The notes under the pieces were generated by a model, which worked only from the letters and a program-made list of their open reading frames with translations, was not told the DNA's origin and did no database searches. The translations under genes and the position numbers were made by a program. Positions 53,567 to 62,078 of a stretch of DNA of 64,000 nucleotides are shown one piece after another (the stretch's first letter is position 1; each line of letters opens with the position of its first letter). The stretch covers positions 496,001 through 560,000 of the forward strand of contig NZ_NIDE01000002.1 of the NCBI RefSeq assembly GCF_002197845.1, given 5' to 3'. This DNA comes from Fimbriiglobus ruber. GTDB lineage: Bacteria > Planctomycetota > Planctomycetia > Gemmatales > Gemmataceae.

Positions 53567-54558
53567 TCATACCGCGGAGCCTACCTTCCCCAGCACGCGT
53601 TCGACCACCCAGCACCCCCGTGCGTGGGTCTCGGCGCGGCAGTGGGTGAGGATCCTGTAGTCGTCGCACCCGGCTTCTTCCAGGGCGTCGGCCAGAATCG
53701 GCAATCGATCGAACCGGCCCGCGTCGATCGCGGCCGTGAGGTCCATAACTACACTCGTGCGCCAGGTCGGGTCGAACGTGCCGTCGTAAAACGGGTTCCC
53801 GGCCACGCATCGTACCAAGTCCGCTTGCAGGGCTCGTTCCCGCGCGTTGACGCGACTTCTCATCTCGGCTGCTTGTGCAGATATCTCGGCCTCCAGTCGT
53901 TCGATTTCCGCGTTGATTTCGACCTCCAGTTGTCGGAGTTCGGCCGCCTTCGTTTCGACCAGGTAGTCCATGCCGCGGAACTGGTACTCCTCGTGCTGGC
54001 GGGCCGCGCGGACGACCGCAGCCCGCCGTTGATCGATGCCTTGTGATGCGCGTGCGTCTCGCGCCCCTGATCGGCCGCGTACTCGGCAGCGGTGGAGGCC
54101 GCCCGTGCCGCTGCGCCTTGCATCTCGGCGTCGCCAGTGTCCAGAGCGGCCCAAAATGAGTGCCGGGCCCATTCCGGCAATTCATGGAAGTTGATAGTCC
54201 CCATGCCGACTCGCAGCGGCGGTTCGTGGCGTCCGAAATGGAAAGCGCGAAACGGAACGGGAGCGGGTTCGCCCGGCACCAATGGGGCTGCTATTTCTTC
54301 CTGGTGTACGGGCAATCGATACCCTGGGCGGAGCGGCGCCTCGTACGCTTGCTGAAGTTCTTCGCGGGTGATGGAACCGTCGGCAAACTCCTCGGCCCTT
54401 TCGACAAGCTGCCGGAGTCGGTCGTCGTTCAATGTGAACCAGATGCGCCGGCAGCACGCAACGCAGAACAACAGCCGCTGGCGTTCGGACATATGAGACG
54501 CGGCGAACGACAAGAGGGAAGTTGGATCGGTACCGGCGAGCCACTCCGCTTCAGTCAT
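53567..54558 (-). pseudogene. Gemmata 'MTEAEWL' family gene, frameshifted
   Basis: The N-terminal frame MTEAEWLAGTDPTSLLSFAA with LLFCVACCRRIWFTLNDDRL runs from 54558, and the C-terminal frame from about 54050 to 53567 contains VRCVAGNPFYDGTFDPTWRT and the family ending FDRLPILADALEEAGCDD, YRILTHCR, GCWVVERVLGK. The two frames are offset by one base near 54040-54060. This family is multi-copy in Gemmata and has no known function. A coiled coil (53870-53960) precedes the C-terminal part. Confidence 0.8.
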
Positions 54559-54608
54559 CAGTGCGCCTCCGCGGGAAAGATTGCTAGTGATTGAATATCA
54601 GTCCGGGA

Positions 54609-54720
54609 GCGGGTGAACAGCGGCCGGAAGGTCGAGTACGACCCCCGGGGCGTCGTCTACCACATTGGCAAGTGGTACCGGCGATCAGCCGGCCGTTACA
54701 CATGTGTCAGCCCGCGAGTC
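54609..54720 (+). pseudogene. Fragment of the AAA ATPase C-terminus
   Basis: Corresponds to 53300-53410 of the ATPase gene: AGCGGCCGGAAGGTCGAG, CGACCCCCGGGGCGTC, AAGTGGTACCG and CATGTGTCAGCC recur. Several indels break the frame. A remnant of a partial duplication. Confidence 0.8.
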
Positions 54721-54855
54721 GGCCCTGGGAGGCGACGGCGACCGACAGCCCGCGAATAGTCCACACGGACATTTTGATCCCCGTGATATTCGGGTAATGA
54801 AGTACCGCCACAGCAGCTCGACTGACCCCGGGCAAATTGCCGAACGAAGGCCCCG

Positions 54856-55060
54856 ATGAACGCGCTCCAACCACCAACCGATCTCGTCACTTTTCTTGCG
54901 ACAGGTCGGAAGTTGAAGTACGATCCGACCGGCTGCAAGGCGGGAGTAGTTACGCTGGTCCCACTGCCGACCTGAGGCTCGAGCGGTTCCCGATGGAGAC
55001 CGGCGGGCTCACCACGTTCGAGCACGACCCGCACTACACCGGCGGGGGTCTTATCTCGGA
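54856..55060 (+). pseudogene. Decayed hypothetical gene
   Basis: MNALQPPTDLVTFLATGRKL followed by KYDPTGCKAGVVTLVPLP is in one frame to a TGA at 54973; the continuation DLRLERFPMETGGLTTFEHD-PHYTGG is in another frame. The two halves read like a single small soluble protein. Family not recognised with confidence. Confidence 0.5.
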
Positions 55061-55073
55061 GGAGGGAGTTGGC

Positions 55074-55265
55074 ATGAGGCGGAATCGGGCGGGCGCCATC
55101 GCGCAGTTGTTCGAGGATCTGGCCAACGGCGACCCGATCGCGTGGGCGTTCGTCGGCTTCTTCGTCGTCTTGGCCGTCGGACTGGGCCTGTTCGTGTTGA
55201 AGATCCGCCGGGATCTGCGACGGGAGGACGAGGCGCGAGCGAAGAAGTACGGCCGCAAGTCATGA
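55074..55265 (+). CDS. Small single-helix membrane protein
   Basis: 63 residues, ATG at 55074 with GGAGGGAG upstream. RRNRAGAIAQLFEDLANGDP is followed by one helix AWAFVGFFVVLAVGLGLFVL and a strongly charged tail KIRRDLRREDEARAKKYGRK. Cytoplasmic C-terminus predicted. Family not recognised. Confidence 0.6.
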   Translation: MRRNRAGAIAQLFEDLANGDPIAWAFVGFFVVLAVGLGLFVLKIRRDLRREDEARAKKYGRKS

Positions 55266-55464
55266 CCGCGATCTACCGCCTCCGGAACTCCTTTACTGAG
55301 CGTAATAAGAGTAGGTGGGTTCGCGGCCCTGGTTTCAGTTCGAATGACTGATTCCTGTACCGGGTGATAATGTTTGATCCCGGCCGGTCTCCGTCGGTTG
55401 TATAGTCGTTTCCCCGACGTCCCCAGCTCCTTCGACTTCACACAATACAACCCCGATAAACGGT

Positions 55465-55508
55465 CTGACCGTTACCAGTGTGCCACGTGGCACACTGGTA
55501 ACGGTCAG
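55465..55508. promoter_or_regulatory. 44-bp perfect palindrome with parS-like core
   Basis: The two 22-bp halves are exact reverse complements with no loop. The centre TGTGCCACGTGGCACA differs from the parS form TGTTCCACGTGGAACA at two symmetric bases. It lies between convergent genes, 1.8 kb left of parB. It could instead be a bidirectional terminator, though no T-tract is present. Confidence 0.5.
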
Positions 55509-55532
55509 AGTGATTGCTAGGCTTTTCCTACC

Positions 55533-56618
55533 CTACGCCGCGATCCGCAACTGGGCGGGCTGACGGACGCGCGGGCTGTGGAGGATGATCTCCAAGCCAT
55601 TCACGATGCGGTCACCGCCCCGGCCGTCGATCAGGTTCCGGGCACACCGGGACATGCCGAGCCGCTCCATCGGGTCGTCGAGGACCACGCCGATGGCCTC
55701 TTCCAATTGCTCGTAGGTCACATCCGTCGCCGCCCCGAGGAACGTCGCGGCGCCCTCGTCGTCCATCCGTTTGGCGGTCAGCGTGTGCGCCGGCTGGGCC
55801 GGGAGCACCAGTTGCGGGATACCGACGCAACACATCTCCAGCGCCCAAGCGTCGCCCGAAGTGAGGGCGAAGTGGGCCCGGACGAGCCGGGTCATCAGCT
55901 CCTTCGGCTCAGTCACCACCTCGACCCGCCCCCCGCTGTCCTCGGCCAGGTCGCGGAGTTCGTGGTACCGCGGGTGGTGTGTCCGGCAGGCGATGCTGAT
56001 CTTGTCGACCTTGGCCATCTCCAGAAGCTGCTGCGTCCGGATCATGGTCTGGTCGGCGAAATCGTCGTCGCCGAACGCGACCAGTGCCCGGAAGGGGCCG
56101 GGCTGCTCGGTCGCCCGGATCGTCCGCTGCCGGCGGAACACCCCGCGGACCAGGGCGAACTTCCGCCCGAGGAGGAGCTGCGTCCCGCGCTGGTAGCGGT
56201 ACGCCTTCATGCCCGGGGCGAGCAGCGGGTTGACCACGATCGCGCACGGGAACTCGATGGCGGCCGCGTTGTCGAGTGCCAGCACCTTGGTCCCGGTCTC
56301 GGCGATCGCGGCCATGTAGTCCGCGGTCGCGGTCGCCCCCGCCACCACGACCGCCGCGGGAGCCGTCCGACGGACTTCCCGGAGGGTCGCGTCCAGGTCG
56401 CCGATCGCGCCCAAGGCGGACTCCGCCGGCGTCCAGTCGTTGTTCCCGCGGTGGATCACCTGGGCCAGCGACAGCGGTTCGAGGTAGCTGAGGAACTGCG
56501 TCCCCCGCCGCCGCCGCTGGAGGGCCGCGGCCAACGACAGGCACTGGTAGAACGCCTCGTACCCCTGTTCCGGGGTGGCGTCGCAACGAAACAAAATCGG
56601 CCCACGCTTCACTTCCAT
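55533..56618 (-). CDS. PseG/SpsG-like glycosyltransferase-fold protein
   Basis: 361 residues from the ATG at 56618 (EVKRGPILFRCDATPEQGYE). The GT-B fold is suggested by GPILFRCDATPEQGYEAFYQ, VLALDNAAAIEFPCAIVVNP, GPFRALVAFGDDDFADQTMI and the C-terminal ALTSGDAWALEMCCVGIPQL-VLP segment, as in PseG (UDP-sugar hydrolase of pseudaminic acid synthesis) and related SpsG proteins. No pse/neu genes are adjacent, so the pathway is unknown. Bases 56619-57013 upstream contain only AT-richer and repeat DNA. Confidence 0.75.
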   Translation of the reverse strand: MEVKRGPILFRCDATPEQGYEAFYQCLSLAAALQRRRRGTQFLSYLEPLSLAQVIHRGNNDWTPAESALGAIGDLDATLREVRRTAPAAVVVAGATATADYMAAIAETGTKVLALDNAAAIEFPCAIVVNPLLAPGMKAYRYQRGTQLLLGRKFALVRGVFRRQRTIRATEQPGPFRALVAFGDDDFADQTMIRTQQLLEMAKVDKISIACRTHHPRYHELRDLAEDSGGRVEVVTEPKELMTRLVRAHFALTSGDAWALEMCCVGIPQLVLPAQPAHTLTAKRMDDEGAATFLGAATDVTYEQLEEAIGVVLDDPMERLGMSRCARNLIDGRGGDRIVNGLEIILHSPRVRQPAQLRIAA

Positions 56619-57013
56619 GTGCGCGTTCCCTGCGAGTCCTACGGTGACACCGGCGCGGGCGGACACGCGGGCCTCGGTCCCCGGCGCGGCACTCGGCCGC
56701 GCGGGGTCGTGGGCGTGTTCTCCTGCGCCGTCAAACCGGATGGTGCGAAGGGATCGCCGCCGCCCGCCTCCTGGCGTGCCGCGTCGAGACGTGAGTCTCC
56801 CGATCGACACCTCTTCTCCGGGGACCGATCCATCGGTCCTGACACGTTCCGAACGCGGGTTCCGGTCCGCGAGCGGTACGCGGTTCGGGCGGCGGTTCCG
56901 AGGCGCCGTCCGAACGGGCGGGATGGTAATCCAAAATTTTTAGAGTGAACAAGACCACTTTCTTCCCTTGTAGAAATTACTGATGTCTGACGGCGGCTTG
57001 TGTGCCGTTCGTC

Positions 57014-57155
57014 AGTCATCAAGTCGTCAAGTCGTCAAGTCATCAAGTCGGCGATCGGGCAGGAACACGGGTGATGTGGGCCCAGACTCCTGGCAATACG
57101 CCCCGCCCCCCGGCCTTCCGACTTGATGACTTGACGACTTGACGGCTTGATGACT
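57014..57155. repeat. 38-bp inverted repeat built of CAAGTCGT-type units, upstream of parB
   Basis: 57014-57051 and 57118-57155 are reverse complements with one mismatch. Each arm is itself a tandem of four variants of AAGTCRTC. The 66-bp spacer is unique DNA. Confidence 0.85.
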
Positions 57156-57270
57156 TACTCAACTCGTCCAGCTGGATTCGACTTTCCCGTCCAGCTGGAT
57201 TTGTTATGACTGTCGCCCGTGACATCGGTCCCTGCTTGCCAGGGGGGACGTCCCAGGGAGGGGTGTGAAG

Positions 57271-58158
57271 ATGAGTGCAACAACGATGCGGCTCGGCCGC
57301 GGGCTGGACGCGCTGTTGGGGAACGGCGCGACGGGCCCGAATACGACGGCCGACCGCCAGGCCGCGGCTCGGGTCGACCAGATCCGGGAAAACCCGTTCC
57401 AGCCGCGGAAGCGGTTCGACGACGACGAACTCAAAGAACTCACCGACAGCGTCCGGACCCACGGCATCCTGCAACCGCTGGTCGTCCGCAGCGTCGGCGA
57501 CCACTTCCAACTCATCGCCGGCGAACGCCGCCTCCGCGCCGCCACGGCCGCCGGGCTGACGACCGTCCCGGTTCACGTGGTCGAGTTCAACGACCAGCAG
57601 GTGTACGAAGCCGCCCTGGTCGAGAACGTCCAGCGGACGGACCTGAACCCGATCGAAAAGGCCCATGCCTTCAAGGACTACCTCGACCGCTTCGGGATGA
57701 CGCAGGAGCAACTCGGCACCCGCCTCGGGCTGAACCGCACGACGGTCAGCACCTTTATCAACCTCCTGAACCTGCACGCGGACGTCCAGAACGCCGTCCG
57801 CCTCGGGCAGATCAGCCTGGGACACGCGAAGCTGCTCCGGGGTGCCGACCCCGAGCGGCAGGTCGCCCTGTGCAAGGAAGTAATCCTGAAGAACCTGTCC
57901 GTCCACGGGCTCGAGCAGCACATCAAGGAGCAGAAAGCGCAAGAGCAGGCCGCGGCGGCCGGCCGGACCGCGGAACCGCGGGAGGCGGGCGAGAAGGTCG
58001 AGAAGACTGCCCACGTCATGAGCCTGGAAAACGAGATCCGCCAGCGGCTCGCCGTGAAGTTCGAGATCCGGGTGAAGAACCAGGACAAGGGTCAGATCGT
58101 GATCGGCTTCGAGACCAACGACGATTTCGAGCGCATCATTGAGGCTCTGCGGAAGTAG
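57271..58158 (+). CDS. parB: ParB/Spo0J chromosome partition protein
   Basis: 295 residues from the ATG at 57271, with GGGAGG upstream. RLGRGLDALLG opens it; QIRENPFQPRKRFDDDELKE leads to the CTPase/box II motif LIAGERRLRAA near residue 84; the DNA-binding helix-turn-helix is TQEQLGTRLGLNRTTVSTFI near residues 146-165; a C-terminal dimerisation part ends FERIIEALRK. It loads on parS and organises the origin region. No parA gene lies next to it. A parS-like palindrome is at 55465. Confidence 0.95.
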   Translation: MSATTMRLGRGLDALLGNGATGPNTTADRQAAARVDQIRENPFQPRKRFDDDELKELTDSVRTHGILQPLVVRSVGDHFQLIAGERRLRAATAAGLTTVPVHVVEFNDQQVYEAALVENVQRTDLNPIEKAHAFKDYLDRFGMTQEQLGTRLGLNRTTVSTFINLLNLHADVQNAVRLGQISLGHAKLLRGADPERQVALCKEVILKNLSVHGLEQHIKEQKAQEQAAAAGRTAEPREAGEKVEKTAHVMSLENEIRQRLAVKFEIRVKNQDKGQIVIGFETNDDFERIIEALRK

Positions 58159-58186
58159 CCGGTACCCTACCTGTCGTTTCATCGTG

Positions 58187-58215
58187 CGGCTCGCCCCGAC
58201 GTTTCGGGCGAGCCG
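58187..58215 (+). terminator. parB terminator hairpin
   Basis: CGGCTCGCCC and GGGCGAGCCG form a 10-bp stem around CGACGTTTC, 28 bp after the parB stop, followed by TTCTGCATTT. Confidence 0.7.
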
Positions 58216-58313
58216 TTCTGCATTTCCGGACGTTCATGCGCAGCAAGTGGCACCGTTGCGGACCGCCTGCCGCGTGCCTATCGTGGGTGTGTCTACCCAC
58301 AACGGAGTCGATC

Positions 58314-58856
58314 ATGAATGTCCGTCGCCTGCTCCTGCTCCTCGCCGCGGTCGCGGTGTTGACGGTCCCCCGGCTCCTCGCCCAGGAGGCGCGCGGCGTG
58401 ATCCACACCTCGGAGGCCGGCAAGTTTCGCGTCACCGCGCCGGGGCGGATGAAGGAAGAGTCAAAGGATCTGGCGACCGGCCCGACGCTCGACCAGACGG
58501 TGCGCGTGAGTACCGAGCGGGTAGACGGACCGCACAACGCGATCTATTCCGTCACGGTCGCGGACTACCCGGAGCAGGTCAACCTGGTCGCGGCGAAGGT
58601 ACTCGACGGCGTTTGCGGCGGTCTCAAGGGTCCGGACGGGAAGTTCGTGGAGGAGCCCAAGGAACTGACCCTGACGACGGGAGACCAAAAAGTGCCCGGG
58701 CGAGCCGTCCGCGTCGAGGCCGGCAAGAACGTGATCCGCGCGCGGGTCTACCTCGACCACAGCCGCCTGTACCTCGTCATGGTCACGGGCACCAAGACCG
58801 GCGTAACCGGCCCCGCCGCCGATGACTTTTTGAAGTCGTTCGAAATCGTGAAGTGA
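58314..58856 (+). CDS. Exported hypothetical protein, 180 aa
   Basis: NVRRLLLLLAAVAVLTVPRLLA is a signal peptide. The mature part (VIHTSEAGKFRVTAPGRMKE; AIYSVTVADYPEQVNLVAAK; GPAADDFLKSFEIVK) resembles small periplasmic proteins of planctomycetes with an alpha-beta fold; the DDFLKSFxI ending is common in that group. Function unknown. Starts 155 bp after parB and has its own promoter space. Confidence 0.75.
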   Translation: MNVRRLLLLLAAVAVLTVPRLLAQEARGVIHTSEAGKFRVTAPGRMKEESKDLATGPTLDQTVRVSTERVDGPHNAIYSVTVADYPEQVNLVAAKVLDGVCGGLKGPDGKFVEEPKELTLTTGDQKVPGRAVRVEAGKNVIRARVYLDHSRLYLVMVTGTKTGVTGPAADDFLKSFEIVK

Positions 58857-58908
58857 ACCCGGTCGGTCTTTCTTGTGTCCTTGATTATCAGTAAGATGTC
58901 GGCGACGG

Positions 58909-58982
58909 CGGGGCGTAGCTCAGCTTGGTAGAGCGCTTGCCTTGGGCGCAAGAGGTCGTCGGTTCAAATCCGGCCGCCCCGA
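58909..58982 (+). tRNA. tRNA-Pro (anticodon TGG)
   Basis: CGGGGCG and CGCCCCG form the acceptor stem, with discriminator A. The anticodon stem CTTGC/GCAAG encloses CTTGGGC, giving TGG. The D arm GCTCAGCTTGGTAGAGC and T arm GTCGGTTCAAATCCGGC are normal. 74 nt; CCA is not encoded. Confidence 0.96.
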
Positions 58983-59084
58983 TTCGCCGTAGGCGAATAG
59001 AGAGGAGATCCGAGAGAGGAGTGAGTGGAACGAACTCCTCCTCGGATCTCCTCGGTCTCCTCTCTCCTTTCTACTCTCCTCTTC
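58983..59084 (+). repeat. tRNA-linked hairpin repeat, copy 2
   Basis: Begins directly after tRNA-Pro: TTCGCCGTAGGCGAA hairpin, GAGAGGAGATCCGAGAGAGG, then stem GAGTTCGTT/AACGAACTC-like complement and AGGAGATCCGAGGAGG pairing. Same sequence as the minus-strand copy at 12183-12300. Ends at the start codon of the four-helix-bundle gene. Confidence 0.7.
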
Positions 59085-59447
59085 ATGGCTTTCGCCTTCG
59101 AGAAACTGATCGTTTATCAGAAGGCAATCGACTTCGCCGATCGCGTTTGCCAACTCACCGAACAGTTTCCCCGCGGTTACGGCTTTCTCGTCGACCAACT
59201 CAATCGGGCGTCACTCTCCATCGCCGCGAACATTGCTGAAGGCAATGGTCGGTTCACCAAGCCCGATCGCAAGAACTTCTTCGGTATCGCTCGTGGCTCA
59301 GTGCAGGAGTGTGTCCCGCTGTTGGAACTGGCGCGACACCGGCAACTCGTAAACGACACAATCCATGCGGAAATGAAAGATCGGCTGGAAGAGATCGCCC
59401 GAATGCTTTCCGGCCTGATTAACGGCCTGGAAAACCGCCAGGTGTGA
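59085..59447 (+). CDS. Four-helix bundle protein (23S rRNA intervening-sequence type, TIGR02436)
   Basis: 120 residues: FEKLIVYQKAIDFADRVCQL, LNRASLSIAANIAEGNGRFT, KNFFGIARGSVQECVPLLEL are family signatures. These small proteins were first found as ORFs in 23S rRNA intervening sequences; their function is unknown and they are often mobile. Here the gene sits about 100 bp behind tRNA-Pro, separated by the tRNA-linked repeat. Confidence 0.9.
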   Translation: MAFAFEKLIVYQKAIDFADRVCQLTEQFPRGYGFLVDQLNRASLSIAANIAEGNGRFTKPDRKNFFGIARGSVQECVPLLELARHRQLVNDTIHAEMKDRLEEIARMLSGLINGLENRQV

Positions 59448-59557
59448 ACCAATCAAAGGTGCCCGCGCATAATTCGGCTCATGAGGCGCAGAGGTGCGAG
59501 GAGTGTCATTTCGGCGGAATTCGGCCGGACCACAGGTCTCCCCCACCCGACGCCCCA

Positions 59558-59593
59558 GTCGCTCGGCGCGGGTCTCCGACCCCGCCGAGCGAC
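59558..59593 (+). terminator. Stem-loop downstream of the four-helix-bundle gene
   Basis: GTCGCTCGGCG (59558-59568) and CGCCGAGCGAC (59583-59593) form an 11-bp stem. No U-tract. The DNA from 59448 to here contains no supported gene. Confidence 0.6.
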
Positions 59594-59615
59594 GGCGCGG
59601 GATGCCCACGATTCG

Positions 59616-61130
59616 GGTGTGTTCAAAGTTTGTCGGTAGGTTTTTACGCGGCCAACGTTTTGGGGGTTGCCGCCGGTCGTGTCCTCGGGTGGGTGGCCCA
59701 GAACCCGTCCCAGAACGCGGGGCCACTTTGGTAGATGGCCCGCAACGCGGCGACGGCCGCGGCCCCGTTCCCGTCCACCGCATCCCGGCGCCCTTCAACC
59801 GGGCCCCGACGACTTTACACCCGGCTTCCGTCGGTCCACTCCCGAGGTCGTACCCGGCCGCCCGGTACGCCGGGTAATCGGTCCGGTGAAGGGTTCCGTC
59901 GAAGTACCCGAGGAGTAATCGCCGGGCCTCGTCGGCCGCGTCCCCCGACGGCAACGGCTGGTCCCGAATCCACGCCACGAACCCGGCCCCACCGTGGTCG
60001 TACAACGTGCCCTTGGCCCGGTCCACCCACGACTCCCGCGTGGCCTCGTCGGCCCACACCGCCCGGGCATACGTGTGGATGTGTTCGACCGCGTGATACC
60101 AGTCCAGGATGCACAACAACCCGTCGTCGAAATGCCGCCGTAATCCGGCTTCCAACCCGTTCCCGGCGTCGGTCACCGCGATCACCCGGTCGACCCGTCC
60201 GAACCCGCGGGCGATGGCCCGCTGACGTAACCCCGCGCACACCCGGTCGAGATTCCAATCCGTCACGTACTCGGTCCCCGTCTTGTCCGGCGTGTACACC
60301 AGCCCGATGTACAGCATCCGGCTGTCCGCGTGCGTTCCGTCCGGGTGTTGGATCGGGACGCGGAACGCATCCAACCCGAGATACCCGAGCGTCGTGGTCC
60401 GGTCCGGGGCGGTGAAATCCCAGGCCGGTTGGGGCGGGGACGGGACGACCACGTCCCCCGCCCGGGTCCGGGCGATCCACTCTTGGCCGGCCCGCTCGGT
60501 CGCCCGCCACACGGTCCCGGCCGACACCCGCCGACCGGCGAACCGGCGGAGCAAGTCGTCGGCCCCGTCGGCGAACGAGGCCAGCACCCCGGCCAAGGTG
60601 ACCAACGGCCGGAACCCCGGGCTGAGGGCGTCGGCTTGCAACCCCAGGGTGGCGTCGGCCGGGCACGTCCCGGTCTGACACGCCCGGCAGTGGTAGTACG
60701 CTCGGGACACGTCCACGTCCCCGGTCAAGGTCACAACCCGGCGGGACCGCCAGGCGTGGAACCGGGCGTCCGCCCGGCACCCCGGGCACACGATGCTCGA
60801 CCCCTGGTACCCCCTTTTTTCCGGGCCTCGAGTCCGGTCTGGTGGGCCGTCGTGGCCAGGTCATGGGCGGCGTCCCGGAGCCGATACTCGATGTCCCCGA
60901 ACAGTTCGGTGTCCGGGCGATCGACCAACTGCTCGGCCATCCGCCGGAGAGCGTCCTCGGCCGCCGGGCGGAGTTGGGTCAGAAGAGCCTCGATACGGGC
61001 GTGGCGGTCGGAGTCGGAGACATGGTGCCCATCCGGGTCGGAATGTCCGGCCCGGTCACGAGTTCGGGCCGCTTCCCCGAACGTACCCGACACCCATCCA
61101 TTTTGCACCCACTAACTTGGAACACCCCCC
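59616..61130 (-). mobile_element. ISKra4-like insertion sequence, degenerate
   Basis: The left end GGTGTGTTCAAAGTTTGTCG and the complement of the right end GGGTGTTCCAAGTTAGTGGG are similar inverted repeats. The 9-bp sequence CACGATTCG flanks it at 59607-59615 and 61131-61139. About 1.5 kb. Contains a frameshifted transposase. Confidence 0.8.
59644..61108 (-). pseudogene. ISKra4-family transposase, two frame changes
   Basis: The N-terminal part (TELFGDIEYRLRDAAHDLAT, TGLEARKKG) ends at an A6G5 run near 60810; the main body begins in the -1 frame (YQGSSIVCPGCRADARFHAW, VVTLTGDVDVSRAYYHCRAC, GLDAFRVPIQHPDGTHADSR, CILDWYHAVEHIHTYARAVW). A second -1 change near 59770 (GAGMRWTG, then NGAAAVAALRAIYQSGPAFW) leads to the stop at 59644. 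The first could be programmed slippage; the second looks like a one-base deletion. ISKra4 enzymes are DDE transposases. Confidence 0.85.
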
Positions 61131-61255
61131 CACGATTCGTGCGCCCCGGAAATCGGTATGCACCGCGCCAGCACGCGGGTAGTGTAAATGGGTGTGCGGA
61201 ATCCTGGAGGTCTAACGGCGCTCGCTCCCGCACTGTTAGCGAAGGGGAAATATCC

Positions 61256-62070
61256 ATGCGTCGGTCAACGCGCCCCGGGCTGACCCTTGTCGAGTGCCTC
61301 GTCGTCATCGCCCTCATTGCCATCGTGATCGGCCTGCTGCTGCCGGCGACGCGCCGTGTTAGAGAGGCAGATCCTCGCTCCAAGTGCGCGAATAATCTCA
61401 AGCAACTGATCGTGGCGATTCATGAATTTGAGTCCACGAGCGGATCGGACAAACCCAGCGGCTCGAACTATTCCAGCGTGCAAGTGTTTCCCCCGGGATG
61501 CTTCGGGCCGGGAAGCACTCCCGAGGAACGCCTCAGCTGGATGGTCGCGCTGTTGCCGTACCTGGATCAGGGGAATTTGTACCGGCAAATTGACCTGCAA
61601 AAAGGATATCAGGCGGACTTCCCGGCTGCCCGGACGAAAATTCGGATGCTTCTGTGTCCGACTTCGGATGAGGCGTCGCAATTGGATGGCGTCTCCAATT
61701 ACATCGCGATGTCCGGCATCGGGTATGGCGCCGCGGCCCAGCCGGAGGGCACCCCCGGGAACGGATTCATGGGCTACGACCGCCCGACTCGGCTGACCAC
61801 AATCAAAGATGGAACGTCGAACACGATCGCCCTCATGGAAACGCGCTCCAGTCTCGGGCCGTGGGCGCGGGCGGTTCGTCGAACTTGCGCGGGTTCGACC
61901 CCACCGACCTGCCGCTCTACAGCGACCAGCGGCCGTTCGCCGGCCACACCGGCGGAACGCAAGCCGCGCTGGCCGACGGCTCCGTTCGGTTCATCCGCTC
62001 CGAGCTCGAACCAACCAAGCTGGCGGCCGCCATCACCATCGACGGGGGAGAGCCGTTCGACTTGGACTGA
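61256..62070 (+). pseudogene. DUF1559 pilin-like gene with a frameshift
   Basis: RRSTRPGLTLVECLVVIALI is a prepilin-like leader, and AIVIGLLLPATRRVREADPR the helix. The DUF1559 domain continues to GTSNTIALMETRSSLGPWAR near 61865, where one base is missing; the ending GGTQAALADGSVRFIRSELE is in the next frame to 62070. ATG preceded by GAAGGGGA. A recent frameshift or a sequence error. Bases 61131-61255 form the upstream region. Confidence 0.8.
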
Positions 62071-62078
62071 GTATCACA

